A stretch of 64,000 bases of DNA from Desmodesmus armatus. Its lineage: Eukaryota; Chlorophyta; Chlorophyceae; Sphaeropleales; Scenedesmaceae. The number at the start of each line of letters is the position of its first letter. The stretch's first letter is position 1. Location: NCBI GenBank assembly GCA_007449985.2, contig VIIQ02000100.1:1-64000 (forward strand). Direction: 5' to 3'. Positions 14,191-26,500 of this stretch are shown here, one piece after another. A program made the position numbers and the translations under genes. Below the pieces are notes generated by a model. It worked only from the letters and a program-made list of their open reading frames with translations, was not told where the DNA came from and made no database searches.

Positions 14191-16818
14191 ATGAAACGCC
14201 TGCGCCCTCAGTGGCAGTGTGGAGATCAAGCATTAGATGAAGATGTTGCAGAGGCTGAGCAGGGGTTGGAGGACCTGGCTGACCTGTTTGCAACAGAGCT
14301 GCAGCAGCTTGCGCAGGAGTCCCACCACACCGCAGCAGCTGTCAACACCAGCAGCAAGCGTAGACGCTCCCGCAGGGAGCTTGTACCAATAGACTTCGGC
14401 AGCCAGGAGGTGGGCGCAAATCAAGGTGGTGCTGATGCCAACCAGCAGGTGAGGAGACATGACAGCAGGACCAGCTCTGCAGCACAGACTTACATGGCAG
14501 CAATTCAGCACAACAGGCGGTCACACGTGCTCACACCCTATTCTACGCACTACTCTGTGCAGGAAGACGGTCTTGATCTAGTCACACCGCCCTGGCTGCA
14601 GTCAGTCACCCCTAAAGCAGCAAAGCACAAGGACCGCAGCCCAAACCGTGCTGCAGCAGACCCAACAGATGCCGCTGGCCGCACAGCCACAGCATCAGGC
14701 ACAGCACGTTCAGCACATGCAGCCAAGCAGGCAGCTGTGCAGCAGCCCAGGCCCATGCAACAGCAACAGCTGCGCACCCCACCCTCACAGCACCTGCAGG
14801 ACAGTGCAGCCCCGTTGGATGGCACCACAGATGCTGCTGATGTTGATGCCATTCGCTGTGACGACAGCAGTGACGACTTTGAGCCTCCAAGCAGCTCAAG
14901 GCGTTGCATCAGCTCTGCAGGCAGACGCACAGGCGGCAGCAGCGCGCGCAAGCAGCCAGGCAGCATCAACAGGGCAGCAGCAGCTGCTCCTGCAGGCGCT
15001 GCTAGGCTGTCGGGAGGGGGGGTCACAGCAGGGGCAGGTGGCGGAAGCATGGCAGCAGGGCACATGCTGGATACCTTGCTCGGACCTACTCCTCCAGTCA
15101 GCAGCAGAGGCGTGGGCAGCATGCATCACACACAGCACCAGCAGCAGCACCAACAGCAGCAGCAGCTGCAGCAGTCTGTCAGGCACCCTAGCAGCTACAT
15201 GGAAGATCCTGCAGCTGGTGGTGATGGTACTGCTGAGGGAGAGGATGGAGGTGGTTGGGTGCCACCCAAGTACAGACAACCCCCTACCACACAGGGCCTA
15301 GCGGGGCAGCAGGCCTGCTTTGGCCCCAGCACCACCCACCATCCACAGCAGCAGTATCACCAACCAGTTACCCAGCAACAGCAGCACCAACAATGGCAGC
15401 AACCCAGCAGCAGGCCCCCAGGTTTGTTGGATCGCCCTCGCCCACCACCAGCAGCTGCAGCAGCAGCAGCAGGAGGTGGCGGGGGTTGGGGTGGTGCCGC
15501 ATGTGATGCTGCTCCTTGTGCGGTGGACGCTGGTGGCCAGCAGCATCCCGCTGCTTCTGCTGCAGCTGGTGGCGGCATGGGTGATGATGGTGCACCGTGG
15601 TGGATGGTGCTACCTGACTTTGTTCCTGTCCAGGTGCTGCTGATGCAGCAGATGAACCCAAGGTGGTGCAGGAGAGTGGGTGTGGGCAAGGGCTGCTGCT
15701 GGTGCTGAGGGCTGCTGCCTGCTGCATGGGAGCATGTGCGCATGTTCAGCATCCAGGGATGCTGTTCAGCACCCAGGGACACGACGAAGGCTGTGCTGAG
15801 ATTTTATTGGAAAAAGGCACTGGGGACTGATTGCCAAGACAGTCATGAGGACCACTAGCCTGGCTGCTTGTGCATGCAGTCTCCTTGTACACATGAAGCA
15901 CTGCCTTTCTTTGGGACACCAGCCTAGATACGCTGGTGCAGCATATGCTGTGCTTCTTGACAGACAACCACACAACAAGGGGATTGTGGTTGCACGATGC
16001 TGGCGTGCAATGCCCCTGTGTGATCACACCAACATAAGGTAATGTCAATTGCAGGACCCTGTTCACACCACCATAGATAGTGTCCCCTGCAGACGTTCAT
16101 TCATATATTGTTCCCCACCCCTCCAGGGACCAGGCCCCCGTGTACATCAACTACACCAGCCAGTTCAAGGACGGCGGCAGTGCAGCAGCAGCGGCACCCA
16201 AGGCTCGCAAGACCCCTGCCTCCAAACAGACAAAGCCCAAGGGCAGGCGGGGTGCAGCAGCAGCAACAGGCTTCATGAGTGCTGCACTGCTGGGTAGTCA
16301 GCAGGGCAGTGGGGGCCGCGGCAGCAAGGGCAAGAGGCGGCGCAAGAAGGGGAGGGCAGGGGGAGGGGGTGCCAGCGGCGGCGGCAGCAGTGGGGGCGGC
16401 AGGCGCAGGAAGCAGGGAGGCTCTGGCGGCGGGCGTTGGAGTACAGTCGGCGGGCAAAGGGTGAGGCTTCCTGCTGCAGCGTTGGCTGCGGATGCGCGTG
16501 AAGTTACCGTGTTTTCATGTTGAGAGTGTGGAAGCATGGGGTGCTTATGATTTGGCCCTACCATAGCACTGTAGTGTTCATCAGATACACTATCAACTTT
16601 GGGGGGCAAATGCTGCCCTGCTTGATGCCCATGCTCAAAGGTAGCTGGACCATCCCAGTAGCTGTGCTGATGACATCAGCCACGCCCCTTACCCTGCCCA
16701 TGACACTGCCTTGTCCCCTGCCCCTGCTGCTGTGTGGTTGTCCCAGGTGTTCATCAGCAACTCTGGCAGCCGCCTGACAGGCTCATCAGCCTACAGGGCC
16801 TACAAGGGAATGGGCTGA
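14191..16818 (+). CDS. Unrecognised Q/A-rich protein with basic Gly/Lys/Arg region and conserved-looking C-terminus
   Basis: Best model has three exons: 14191-15662, 16127-16460 and 16747-16818, phase-consistent and giving 625 aa. The first exon is mostly low-complexity Gln, Ala, Ser and Pro with acidic patches (DEDVAEAEQGLEDLADLF near residue 15). Exon 2 starts RDQAPVYINYTSQFKDGG and then becomes strongly basic, with KGKRRRKKGR and glycine-rich linkers. The last 40 residues read GGGRWSTVGGQR, then VFISNSGSRLTGSSAYRAYK, and look like a small conserved motif rather than random sequence. I do not recognise the family. A nucleic-acid-binding or chromatin role is a guess from the basic tail. The first exon may hold further introns (for example a GTGAGG at about 14449), so its length is uncertain. 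Confidence 0.55.
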
Positions 16819-17593
16819 CAAGAGGGGCTCGGCCATTTTCAGCCACTCTCTGGTTGGATCCTGTTCGTTGTGGATTGCTGTTCCACCTCCGTGGTATCAG
16901 TGAATGGCTGGCATGAGCTCTTGAGGTTCTCAGCCACAGGTGTAACATTGATTTCCGGCAAGCACACAGACTTGCCGCCACAAACAGCATGCAGGGGGGG
17001 GGGGGGGGCTTGTCATGCTGCATGTGCAGCTAGAAATGCATTTGTGCCGAGGCTTATTTGTCCCCCTGCAGGGACATGCATGAGGGGCACTGTGAGACAG
17101 TGCCCGGAACCGGGGAGGTAGCAAGATTTCCTGTGGAGACACTGGGGCACTGTGTTTGTTTGTGCAATTTGCACCGTCGCAGCTGCTTGTCTGGCTTTCT
17201 GATAGTCTCTACAGCGCTTTGGTCCTTCACTAGCTTGGGCCATGGAGAGGGGGCCAGACATTATGAGCCATTGTCCCTGGATGTTGGCCATTAGTCCATA
17301 TGATCCTGGGTGTGGTGCAGTTGCACACACGTCATCAGCGTGACTTTGCATGCTGTGTTTGGACAGTCAGGCCTCAGGGTGAAGGGTAGGCCTGTGGCCA
17401 GTGTAAAAGAGCTGGTGCTGGAAAAAGATGTGCTTGAGCCAATGGATCCCCTCAGAAGTGGCAAATGCATCCACGCATTATGTGTTGACAAGAAACCTCA
17501 TCGTTCCCGATATGTTGATCCGGCTTCAATCCAAACAAACTGTGTACGCATACACACACTCTCACACAGCGGCAGCAGTGTATGTACATCGTC
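16819..17593. other. Convergent intergenic interval with dispersed repeat copy
   Basis: Lies between the 3' ends of the Q/A-rich gene (plus) and NUP107 (minus). It contains a G-run at about 16997-17008, a 9-bp perfect hairpin at 17087-17107 (GGGCACTGT/ACAGTGCCC), and a copy of a roughly 50-bp repeat shared with 54.83 kb. No gene was seen. Confidence 0.55.
17094..17145. repeat. Dispersed repeat, copy 1
   Basis: About 50 bp, starting GACAGTGCCCGGAACCGGGG and ending CCTGTGGAGACACTGG, with few differences from 54829-54879 in the same orientation. A transposon fragment is likely; no coding capacity. Confidence 0.7.
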
Positions 17594-20500
17594 TCAAGCC
17601 ACCCCCACTGCTGAGCCGTCCTCCACCTCTGCCAGCACATCAGTCAGTGTGTCCAGCAGTGACACAGCATCACCCTGAGACAGCTGACTCAGCAGCCCCG
17701 GGACTCATCACCATCTGCAGCCAGCCTCAGCAGGGTGTCACCCTCACCACCACGGTAGCCCTGACGCGTCAACACAGACAACACCTGCAGGGCAAGGACA
17801 TCAGGCAATGGATAGCAAAGCGTCACACAACAGATTGTATCAGTGAACCTGACACAGACGACACATGGAAACATTCAGCTGGCCGGCAGCCGTGCACTTA
17901 TGCATTGGTCATCACAGGAGATGTGAGATCCAGCACATGCCTTGACATGGTGCTATCCGACCGCTGGGCAAGCACCCATGTGCTCTACCAGCCGCACCCC
18001 TACCCTCAGTGTTTCCCCTCAACACCACAACCGCCCTTACCCCACCCCCCCCCCCCACCACACACCCCAGCCCCTCACCGCACCTTGGCACTGCGCCTGA
18101 GCAGCTTGCTGGTGGTCCTGCGCCTGCCGATGGCCAGCTGTGTGCTGAGGCTGCTGTTGAGGTACACCACAACCAACCGCGGCACACCGCTGCCCCCACC
18201 ACCTTCACCACCCTCACTACCCACAGCCCCCGCCCGCTGCCTGCATCCATTAGAGCCACTGCCAGAGACACCATGTCCTGCCAAGACTGCTGCTCTCTGC
18301 TGTCAAGGGCCCTGCTGCTGCTGCTGCTGGTGCTGCTGTCAGCACGGCTGTAGCAGCGGAGCCTGACCAGCAGGCAACCTGAGAGAGGCTCCTCAGCATT
18401 GGATACCTCAGTCTCGCAGGTGACATCAGCACAGGCGGCGGCTGCGTCCTGCAGGAATGCATTCACGCTTGCCTGCAGCATGGCCAGCTCATGCATCTGT
18501 GTGTGTGGACAGCACAGGATGATGGGCAGGGCAGCAAGCACAGCCGTGTCAGCGCAGCAGAGTGGAAGCAGACCCAAGGTGGTGCGCCAAAGAGCAGCAG
18601 CAGCAGGTTGACAAAGGGCTTCAAGGGGCCCAGAAAACAACACAGCTGTGGCTGTTGCTACCTATACACACAGCTGGCGTGCGGCATGCACAACAGGATG
18701 TATGACACATCACAAGCACACTGGAAGCTGGCATGACCCAGCGTCACAGATCAGGCCGGGGGATTTACGCCACCTGGTGTAAGATCAATAGCAAGTTCAT
18801 GCCAGCTGCTCGAAATGCAGCCCCGCCCTCTATGCGCAAGCAAATCATTACCATGCCACCACAACAGCTGCTGGCTTGGTGAAATAAACCAAAGCAGGTT
18901 TACTCCACACACCCAGGTTCCTGTCAGCATCCTTGTGCTGTGGCAAACACTTGATAGAATTGCTTGCAAGTGACTTGCATACTCACTAGATATATATGCT
19001 AGCAACACATGCACCCTGCATGCCCCTCTCACCTCCAGCCTCCTGTAGGGCAGCTGCATGTCTTGCTGCGCAGCACTGAGCCCAGTGCGGCCCTGCTGGT
19101 GGCGCGGCAGTGTCACCGCCAGCTGCAGCTCACTGTACGGCAGCAGACCCAGCACCTGCTCCACAGTGCCCTCTGCAGCAGCAGCAGCAGCAGCACCAGC
19201 AGCAGCAGCACCAGCAGCAGCAGCACCAGCAGATTGGTGTCAGCCGCAGCTGGAATGCATGTACTACCATTCGGATGTGGATGGCATTGCTGCAGAACCA
19301 GGACAGGGTTGTTACGCTGCTGTGGTGATGAGCATGCATGCCCGAACCTGGCTGCTACCACTGGTGGCTGCACCCACAGCAGTTGAGGGTACATTCCCGC
19401 TCATCCAAAACACACAGCTATCTTTACAGGCGGTCCGTATTCTGCGCCCACCCCAGAAACCCTTGCGAGCCAGTCACCAGCCACCCACCTGCATAAGCCG
19501 CCAGCATGAGTGGGTTCACAGGTGCATCATGCTGCGGCATGCACAGCCACTCCCCCTCAGCCACTGCCGCTGCAGCGCCTGCACCATCCTCCCCCTCAGC
19601 CATACCGCTGACCCGTTCCGCCAGCCACTGGGGCGCAGGCAGCCGCAGAGCATCTGCATGAGCCAACTGCAGCATCTCCTGCAGCAGTTGCACTGCATCC
19701 TCTAGGGAGATCCCCGGTTCGATTCCTGTCGACAGCACCGCACTGCGTGCCTGCTTCCAGGCCTGGTAGCGGCCCTCCAGGCCGGCATAGAGCTGCCAGA
19801 ATGTGAGTGCCAGGAGCTGCCGCTGCACCTGCAGCTGCCCTGCTGCATGGACCACATCGACCCCCGATGCACGACTCACTGTGCTGCTGCTGACAGCAGC
19901 AGCAGAGGGGTCACCTGCCGCTGCTGCAGACGCTGCATCTGCCGCTGCTGCAGACGCTGCTGCCACGAAGCCCTGCGAAACCACCCCCTGCATGAGGTAG
20001 CTGACAGCCGGGCCGCCGAAGCCGGGGTTTAGCGCCAGCTGTGTGGCTAAACCCAGGCTGTTGCCGAGTGCGTCTGCCCAGCTGCCCTCCCACGTGAACT
20101 GCTGCTGCTCAAGGCCGTTGGGGGCTGCTTGTGAGGCCTGTATGAAGCCGAAGAGCATCCAGCGCAGCGTATCACAGCGCTGCTGGGGGGTGGTTGCTGC
20201 ACTGCTGAACGAGCTGTACACGTGGTACTGCAGCAGTAGCCGAGCCTCCTCTGGCCTGCAGGGTTGCAAAGGTGAGGGTGTTGAGCAGTCAGCACGTATG
20301 TGTCGGATGCGGGAGCATGGCACACATGCAATTGCACGTATCGTCAGCTTTTTGGTCCAGGAGCCTGAGTCCTTCTTCCTTGCGCATACGTTTTTTGTAA
20401 ACCAGAGACAGACCGACACAGAAATCAGTGGGTGACTGCTGTCACCACCACCACCCAGCTGGACATACACCGTGCAAGACGACTCCGACTGGTCAGCATG

Positions 20501-23500
20501 ACCAATGCATGTAAGCCATCGAATGCAAGCCATGTATCAGCAACTCTGCAACTGGCATGCCTATTTATTTGACTGCCAGCCCAGCCTGCCAGCCAGCCTG
20601 CATGCATGCATGGCATGCCAAAAACAGCGGCCGCTACAAACATTGGCTGCTGGGTGCATTCCAAGCTCACCTGAGGTCCCCAAAGAGTTTGTGGTGCACT
20701 GTAGCCTCGTCTTCGTCGTCCTGTGGCTGCTGCTGCCTCAGCTGGTGGTCATACCAGTAGGCAGTGCCGGTGGTGAGCAGCTGGTACACAAACACAGCCT
20801 GCAGGGCAGCAGCAACAGTCAGTGTAAACACATGAGTTGGATCCAGCAGGTAAATGTCATGATGATAAGTCGTCGTGATGACAGGCTAGTCTTTGAAAGT
20901 GCTTGTTGACACGCACATGGGGGTGATAGTGTGTGTGTGTGTGTGTGGTGGTGGTGGTGGGGGGGGGGGGGGGGTAGTTACCAACACACAAGCTTGACGT
21001 CATGGTTTTACCATCCTTGTGGGACTATGGGTGATATGCTTCATAGAGCTGCTTGCATGTGACTGATATGTTGCCTACATGCTAGCTATACTTGTATCCT
21101 CTCTGTTCAACACACCTGTTCATCATTATCCTCTGGTGTGAGTGCAGTCTGCAGCATGATGGTGGCCAGGGCCCTGCGCTGTGGCAGCCGCAGGTGGCAG
21201 ATGTATGCAGGCACCAGGTTGACTGTGTGCAGCTGGCGCGCCAGGTGTGAGGCGTAGTGGTTGATCACCTGGCTGCACACAACCTGCAGCCTGTGCGGCA
21301 GCAGGGCAGGAGCGCACACAGCACAACAGCAGGCTCAGCACACACACCCTTACGCTTGCTTCCAAACCATGGTGCGCGCCGATGCTGCCGTTGTACTCAC
21401 ACAGCACCGAGCTCGTGACACAAACATGCGAGAGGGCAAAGGCAGGAGGCAACATGCACTGCTGCACAATGTAACACGTACAGGTGAGGCGTACATGTTG
21501 TAGCTGCTGTACAGCATACTGCTCTCTCCTTGACAGCACCTGAGCACCAATCCACCACCATGCATGTTGAGCTGCTCACACCAACATGCAAGCACACGCA
21601 CCCCATCGCAAGCATTTCCCCCTCACACAGTCAGCACACCACACAAGCTTCCCAGGTGCAGCTAGGAACACGGTAGCAGCAGCATCGACTTACGTGGCCC
21701 ACACATCATTCTGGTCCTCGCCCATTGCCATCAGCCCAGGGTCTGGCAGTAACCCCAGCGCCCTCAGCGCCAGTGCCATGTGCGCATTAAACCGCAGCAC
21801 ATCAACCGCAGCATCCGCAGACACAGCGCCATCTCCACCCGATGACACAGCCCCATCATACCCCACCATCGCTCCACCATACCCATTTTCCATCCCCTCA
21901 TCGTCCTGCATGCTGGCATCCGCACCCTCCTGCATGCTGGTAGTGTCCCCGTCGTGCTGACCGCCCTGGCTAGCTGATGCGGAACGTTGCTGCCGTGCCT
22001 GCAACTCCTGCAGCTGCGCCATGGCGCGCCGTGCTGTGCTGTTGAGCTGAGAGACCAGGTCCACCCAGGCCTCAGACATGAGCTGCACTTGCAGGACGTG
22101 CTGGTCGGACCGTGCTGCGCTGGCCACTGCTGCGTTGCTGCTGCTGGAGAGGAGTCGTACAGCTCACGCAGGCTGCCAGGCAGCAGCATGCGGTTGCCGT
22201 CCGTGGCAAACCTGCGCCATATACAGTACAGTGCAGTGCAGTGCAGTGCAGTACAGTACAGTACAGTACAGTACAGTACAGTACAGTACAGTACAGTACA
22301 GTACAGTGGACAGTTGTAACAGTACAGGGTCCACCACGCAGGGCAGCGGGTGCATCACGCAGTGACATGTGGGCAGCACGAAAAGACACCTAGAGTGAGC
22401 AGGGGGGCACTGCTTCGAAAGTTGGTGGTCAAAGAGCGAGAGAGGGGAGTAGCTCAAGGAGTGGCAGGTGAAAGCGTGAGCAGTGACAGGTCAGGAATGC
22501 AGGCGGCAGGTCAAAGAGCGACGGCTACTCAAAATCCGTAATGTAATACAGGTCAGGATGTAGCCTTCTTTGTGTGGAGTGGGCAGGTAAGCAAGCCTGC
22601 ATGGTGCACGGTGCTGCCATCACTCAAGCCTGCACAGAGCTTGCACCGAAGCTGCCGGCACATCATGTGGGCATTTGTTCAACATCTGGACATGTGCGTT
22701 GTGCCCTGTTGACGTGCTGTAGCAATGCTTTTGCGAAATGGAAAGCGTGTACAATGTACATGTACATGTGGACTATTGTGTGGTGTCCTGTTGCTTTGCT
22801 GCCCCACCTGGGCAGTGGCCAGTCTCCATTCATGATTGCCAGCCCCTCCCGTAGCAGCTGCTTCTTGGGGGCCTGCTTGGTGTAGCCGCTGCGCGCTGCA
22901 AGGTCAACCACACCCTCAAGGAGGTCAAGCGGCACCTGCACGGGACCAACAAACACACCAGCAACCAGACAAACGACACAATCAGATGTCATTGTGCATG
23001 AATGCGATCCCAACTGCAAGGGGGTTTGAAACCCTTGGAGATGCTGTCGGCAGACGGACACACCGCACCGGCCCCTCTTTGGACCAGGGGCACCTGCACA
23101 TGACCAACAAACACACCAGCAACATCATCATCAAAGCCAAGCAGCTCAAGCTGTGTCCTGCCGATATGAGATGGCAGGCAAGGGCCAACATACTGTGGGT
23201 TGTAGCTGCATAGGACACCAGCAGCACCACTCCCGACAGCACCCCCCCCCACCCACCACACACACACTTCACGCAAGTACCATGTCATCATCTGACCTGG
23301 TCACCATGACATGTACTTGGTGAATGTGGCTCAAGTGTCAGTCAGTGATTGGAAGTTACACAGAACATCGCCCGTTTGGGGAGCCAACAAAAGGCTCATT
23401 GGCATGTGTCAACACGCATGCATGCATGCATGCATGCATGCATGCATGCATGCATGCATGCTACATGGTGTTCCCGATGCTGCCTCACCCACCTCTGCCT

Positions 23501-26500
23501 CGCTGCTGTCTCCCGCCTGGCCCAAGTAGAAGGTCTGTGCTGCTGCGCGAGCCTGTGGGTCACTGTTGTGCCCCCCACAGCTCTGCAGCAGCTGTGTGCA
23601 TCACTGTGCAGCTCCAGAAAGGCCCTGCAGGCGGCAACAGACACCAACCATATACCAACATATCCCCTTCGCATTGATGTAGCCCTGTAAGTCAAGGTGG
23701 CAAATGTGTGCAAGCTCCCACACAGCTGCTGGAGGGTGGGGCAGGCTGGGGGTGGCTGTCAGCAGTACGCTTCAAGTACAACCCAACTCTGGGGCACCTA
23801 AAGCTTCAATATGGTTTTTGAGAAGAAAAAATAAAAAAAATACCAGAAGAGTAGGAAAAAAAGAATACAAAAAACATAAATTATGAACTGCAGGCCAGGT
23901 GCCCCACCAACCTCAGCACGGCATAGTAGTGATTATGATGGTGCACCTGCCTTGATCGAGGCGAGCACTGCCAGGCTTGGGTGGCTGCTGTGGGCAATGC
24001 AGCCAGCCATCGCTTCTCAGCCAACAGACAGCAACAGGACGTCACTGAAACGTGGTCACCACCACCTCATGCCTGCAAGCCACACTCCACATGTAGTCTG
24101 CCAGGTGCCCCACCAACCTCAGCACGGCATAGTAGTGATTATGATGGTGCATGTCTCCCCCCCCTCCCTCGCCCCCCCCCCCCCCTCCCTTGCTCCCCCC
24201 CCCCCCCCCTCCCCTCGCCCCCCCCCCCCCCCCCCCCTCCCTCGCCCCCCCCCCCCCCCTTCCTTCCCCCCCCCCCCCTCCTCCCCGCCCCCCCTCTGCG
24301 TGCCTGCCCCTCACCTGCAGTACGCCCATGCCTCATCCTCCCAGGTGTCACATGCAGGCAGCATTGCCTTCACGTCACCACACAGCGCACCATACAGCGC
24401 AGCCTCGTACTTGCTGCCGCCCTCACCATCATCAGCAGGGCCTGATACATCATGGCAGCAGCAGCAGCAGCAGCAGCAGCGACGGCCGCAGCTGAGGCCG
24501 GCACTTGCACAGTGACTGCAGCTGCACCGATGCAGCGATACTGCTGCATTGTTGTTACTGCGAGTCCAGACGCTGCTGCGATACTGTGTACAGTCAGCGC
24601 AAGTGAGCAGGCTGCCTCGGTGTGACCTGTGAGCAGTTGAGTCGAGCTCCAACTGCAACTTGTACCGCAGCAGCTTGCTGTGCTATGTGTTTGACATTGT
24701 GTCACTTTGAGCGCGACACCATGTCAAACACATAGCACAGCAAGCTGCTGCGGTGCACATTGCATTTGGAGCATTGACTCAACTGCTCAACTGCTCAACT
24801 GCCCAACTCCCCCCCCCCCCTCACCTGCAGCGGCAGCTACCGTACAGCATGCCCACTTCCATGCCAGCCTGGCACTAGCAGCACCGGCCTCCACCTCGGC
24901 AGCCAGCTCCTCAGCTGCGGCCTGCATAGGTTGTTGGCGTGAGGCACAGGTGCCAGGCAAGGTGCCAGGCAACAGCAGGGCAGCACAAGCACGGGCAGGT
25001 CATGGTTTGGGCAAGACACGTGCGAATCCCCCGGCCCCTCCTCCCTGTTGTGCTGTATTGATGTAACTACAGCTTCTGCGTGATGAAGAAGCTCAAGAGC
25101 GGCTCCCTCTTGCTGTTTTGCTGGAATAATGACAAGGTGGCTGGCGTGTGAGCGGCACGTGTGTCTCCTGCATGTACACGGTGCAAGTGGAGCTGGCTAG
25201 AAAGTAGAGGCCAGCCATTCCAGCACAGGACGTTGCCGCCTGCAGCCACCCCACATCCCTGGCACCAATCGCACCTTGCAACGCAACTGACATCACCCCC
25301 ACCCTGTGCAGGTCCTGCCCCCACCTGCCTCTGATTGACCCCCTGACTGAATGACCCCTTGACTGATTGACCCCCCCCCCCCCCGTGCAGCTCCTGCCCC
25401 CACCTGCATATCACCCTCCTGCTCTGCTGTTGTCGAGGCCTGGGCGGCTGCCTCACCCACAGGCAGTGGGCCCCAGGGCCCAACACCCGCCAGGGACACT
25501 GCCCTCCAGGGTTGGCCAGCATTGGCACACAGCTCACATGCCTCCTTGAAGCGCCCTGCAGGACATCATGATGGCACATGGAGAGGTCAGCACGGGACAC
25601 ATAGAAAGGTCAGCACGGGAGCCGGGGCCTGCACTGTGTGCTTGCTGCCAGCACGGTGTGTGCGGCGGAGCAGCTTGGCATGATGCCGATTCGAATGCCG
25701 ATGCAGGACCGGCATTTGAACCTTCATGCATGGCACACGGCACACAAAATACGCGCAGACACAAAACACGGGATTCCTGCTGAGGGAGATACGAAGCTTG
25801 CTTGTGATGCAGCCATCTTTCAAAACCCCAATCACATATCAGTGACGTGTATCAGTGATGTGATGCAGGTATACCTCACCCTCCCCGCAGAAGCCCCTTG
25901 CAACAGCCGCACAAGCAGCCTCCACCTCATACCTCCCTCTCCCAACTCCCTCATCCGCACCCTAAAATGACACTGCATTGAAGCAGGTCAGCCCACCCTC
26001 ACCTGCTCGCACGAGGCGCCACACCCAGGCCGCCAGGCGCTGCTCGTTCTGCATGTCCCCCACCGCCAGCCTCAGCTGGTCCCTGCTGACAGCATCTGGA
26101 TCCAGCTCAACATCAGCACCAGGCCGCCCATGGCCCCCCAGGCCCCTCAGTGTGTCCTTCACACACCCTCCTGGCTGCCAAAGCGGTAGCTGGCCGCCAG
26201 CTGAACAGGATCTGCAGGAAGCTGCTGGGAGGCGAGGGTCTCCAGCCACATCACAACCTGCGCAAACCTGCAGGACGCATACGGAGACACACCACATCCC
26301 ACCACATCCAATCATATCATCTTCACTTACATCATAGCACATCACAGCAGCACAGCAAGGGCACTACGCACGTTGGAATCCTGCACGACAAAGCAAGCGT
26401 GCAGCCTGACAGTGTCAGGCTCTGCGGCCAGATGTGGCATGTCGTCATGGACACCTAGGCTTCTGCTGAAGCAGCAAGAGAAGGCATGCTCAACTTAGAA

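Noticed and set aside
14550..15122. 190-codon minus-strand frame rich in Ala, Leu and Cys
   Set aside because: Shadow of the Q/A-rich first exon of the plus-strand gene; no independent support.
17428..18366. 312-codon plus-strand frame rich in Pro and His
   Set aside because: It overlaps the last two NUP107 exons on the opposite strand, which have clear homology and matching phases.
25078..25122. Extra NUP107 exon reading QNSKREPLLSFF
   Set aside because: A good acceptor is present but no donor keeps the phase needed by the next exon, and the flanking exons already join in phase.
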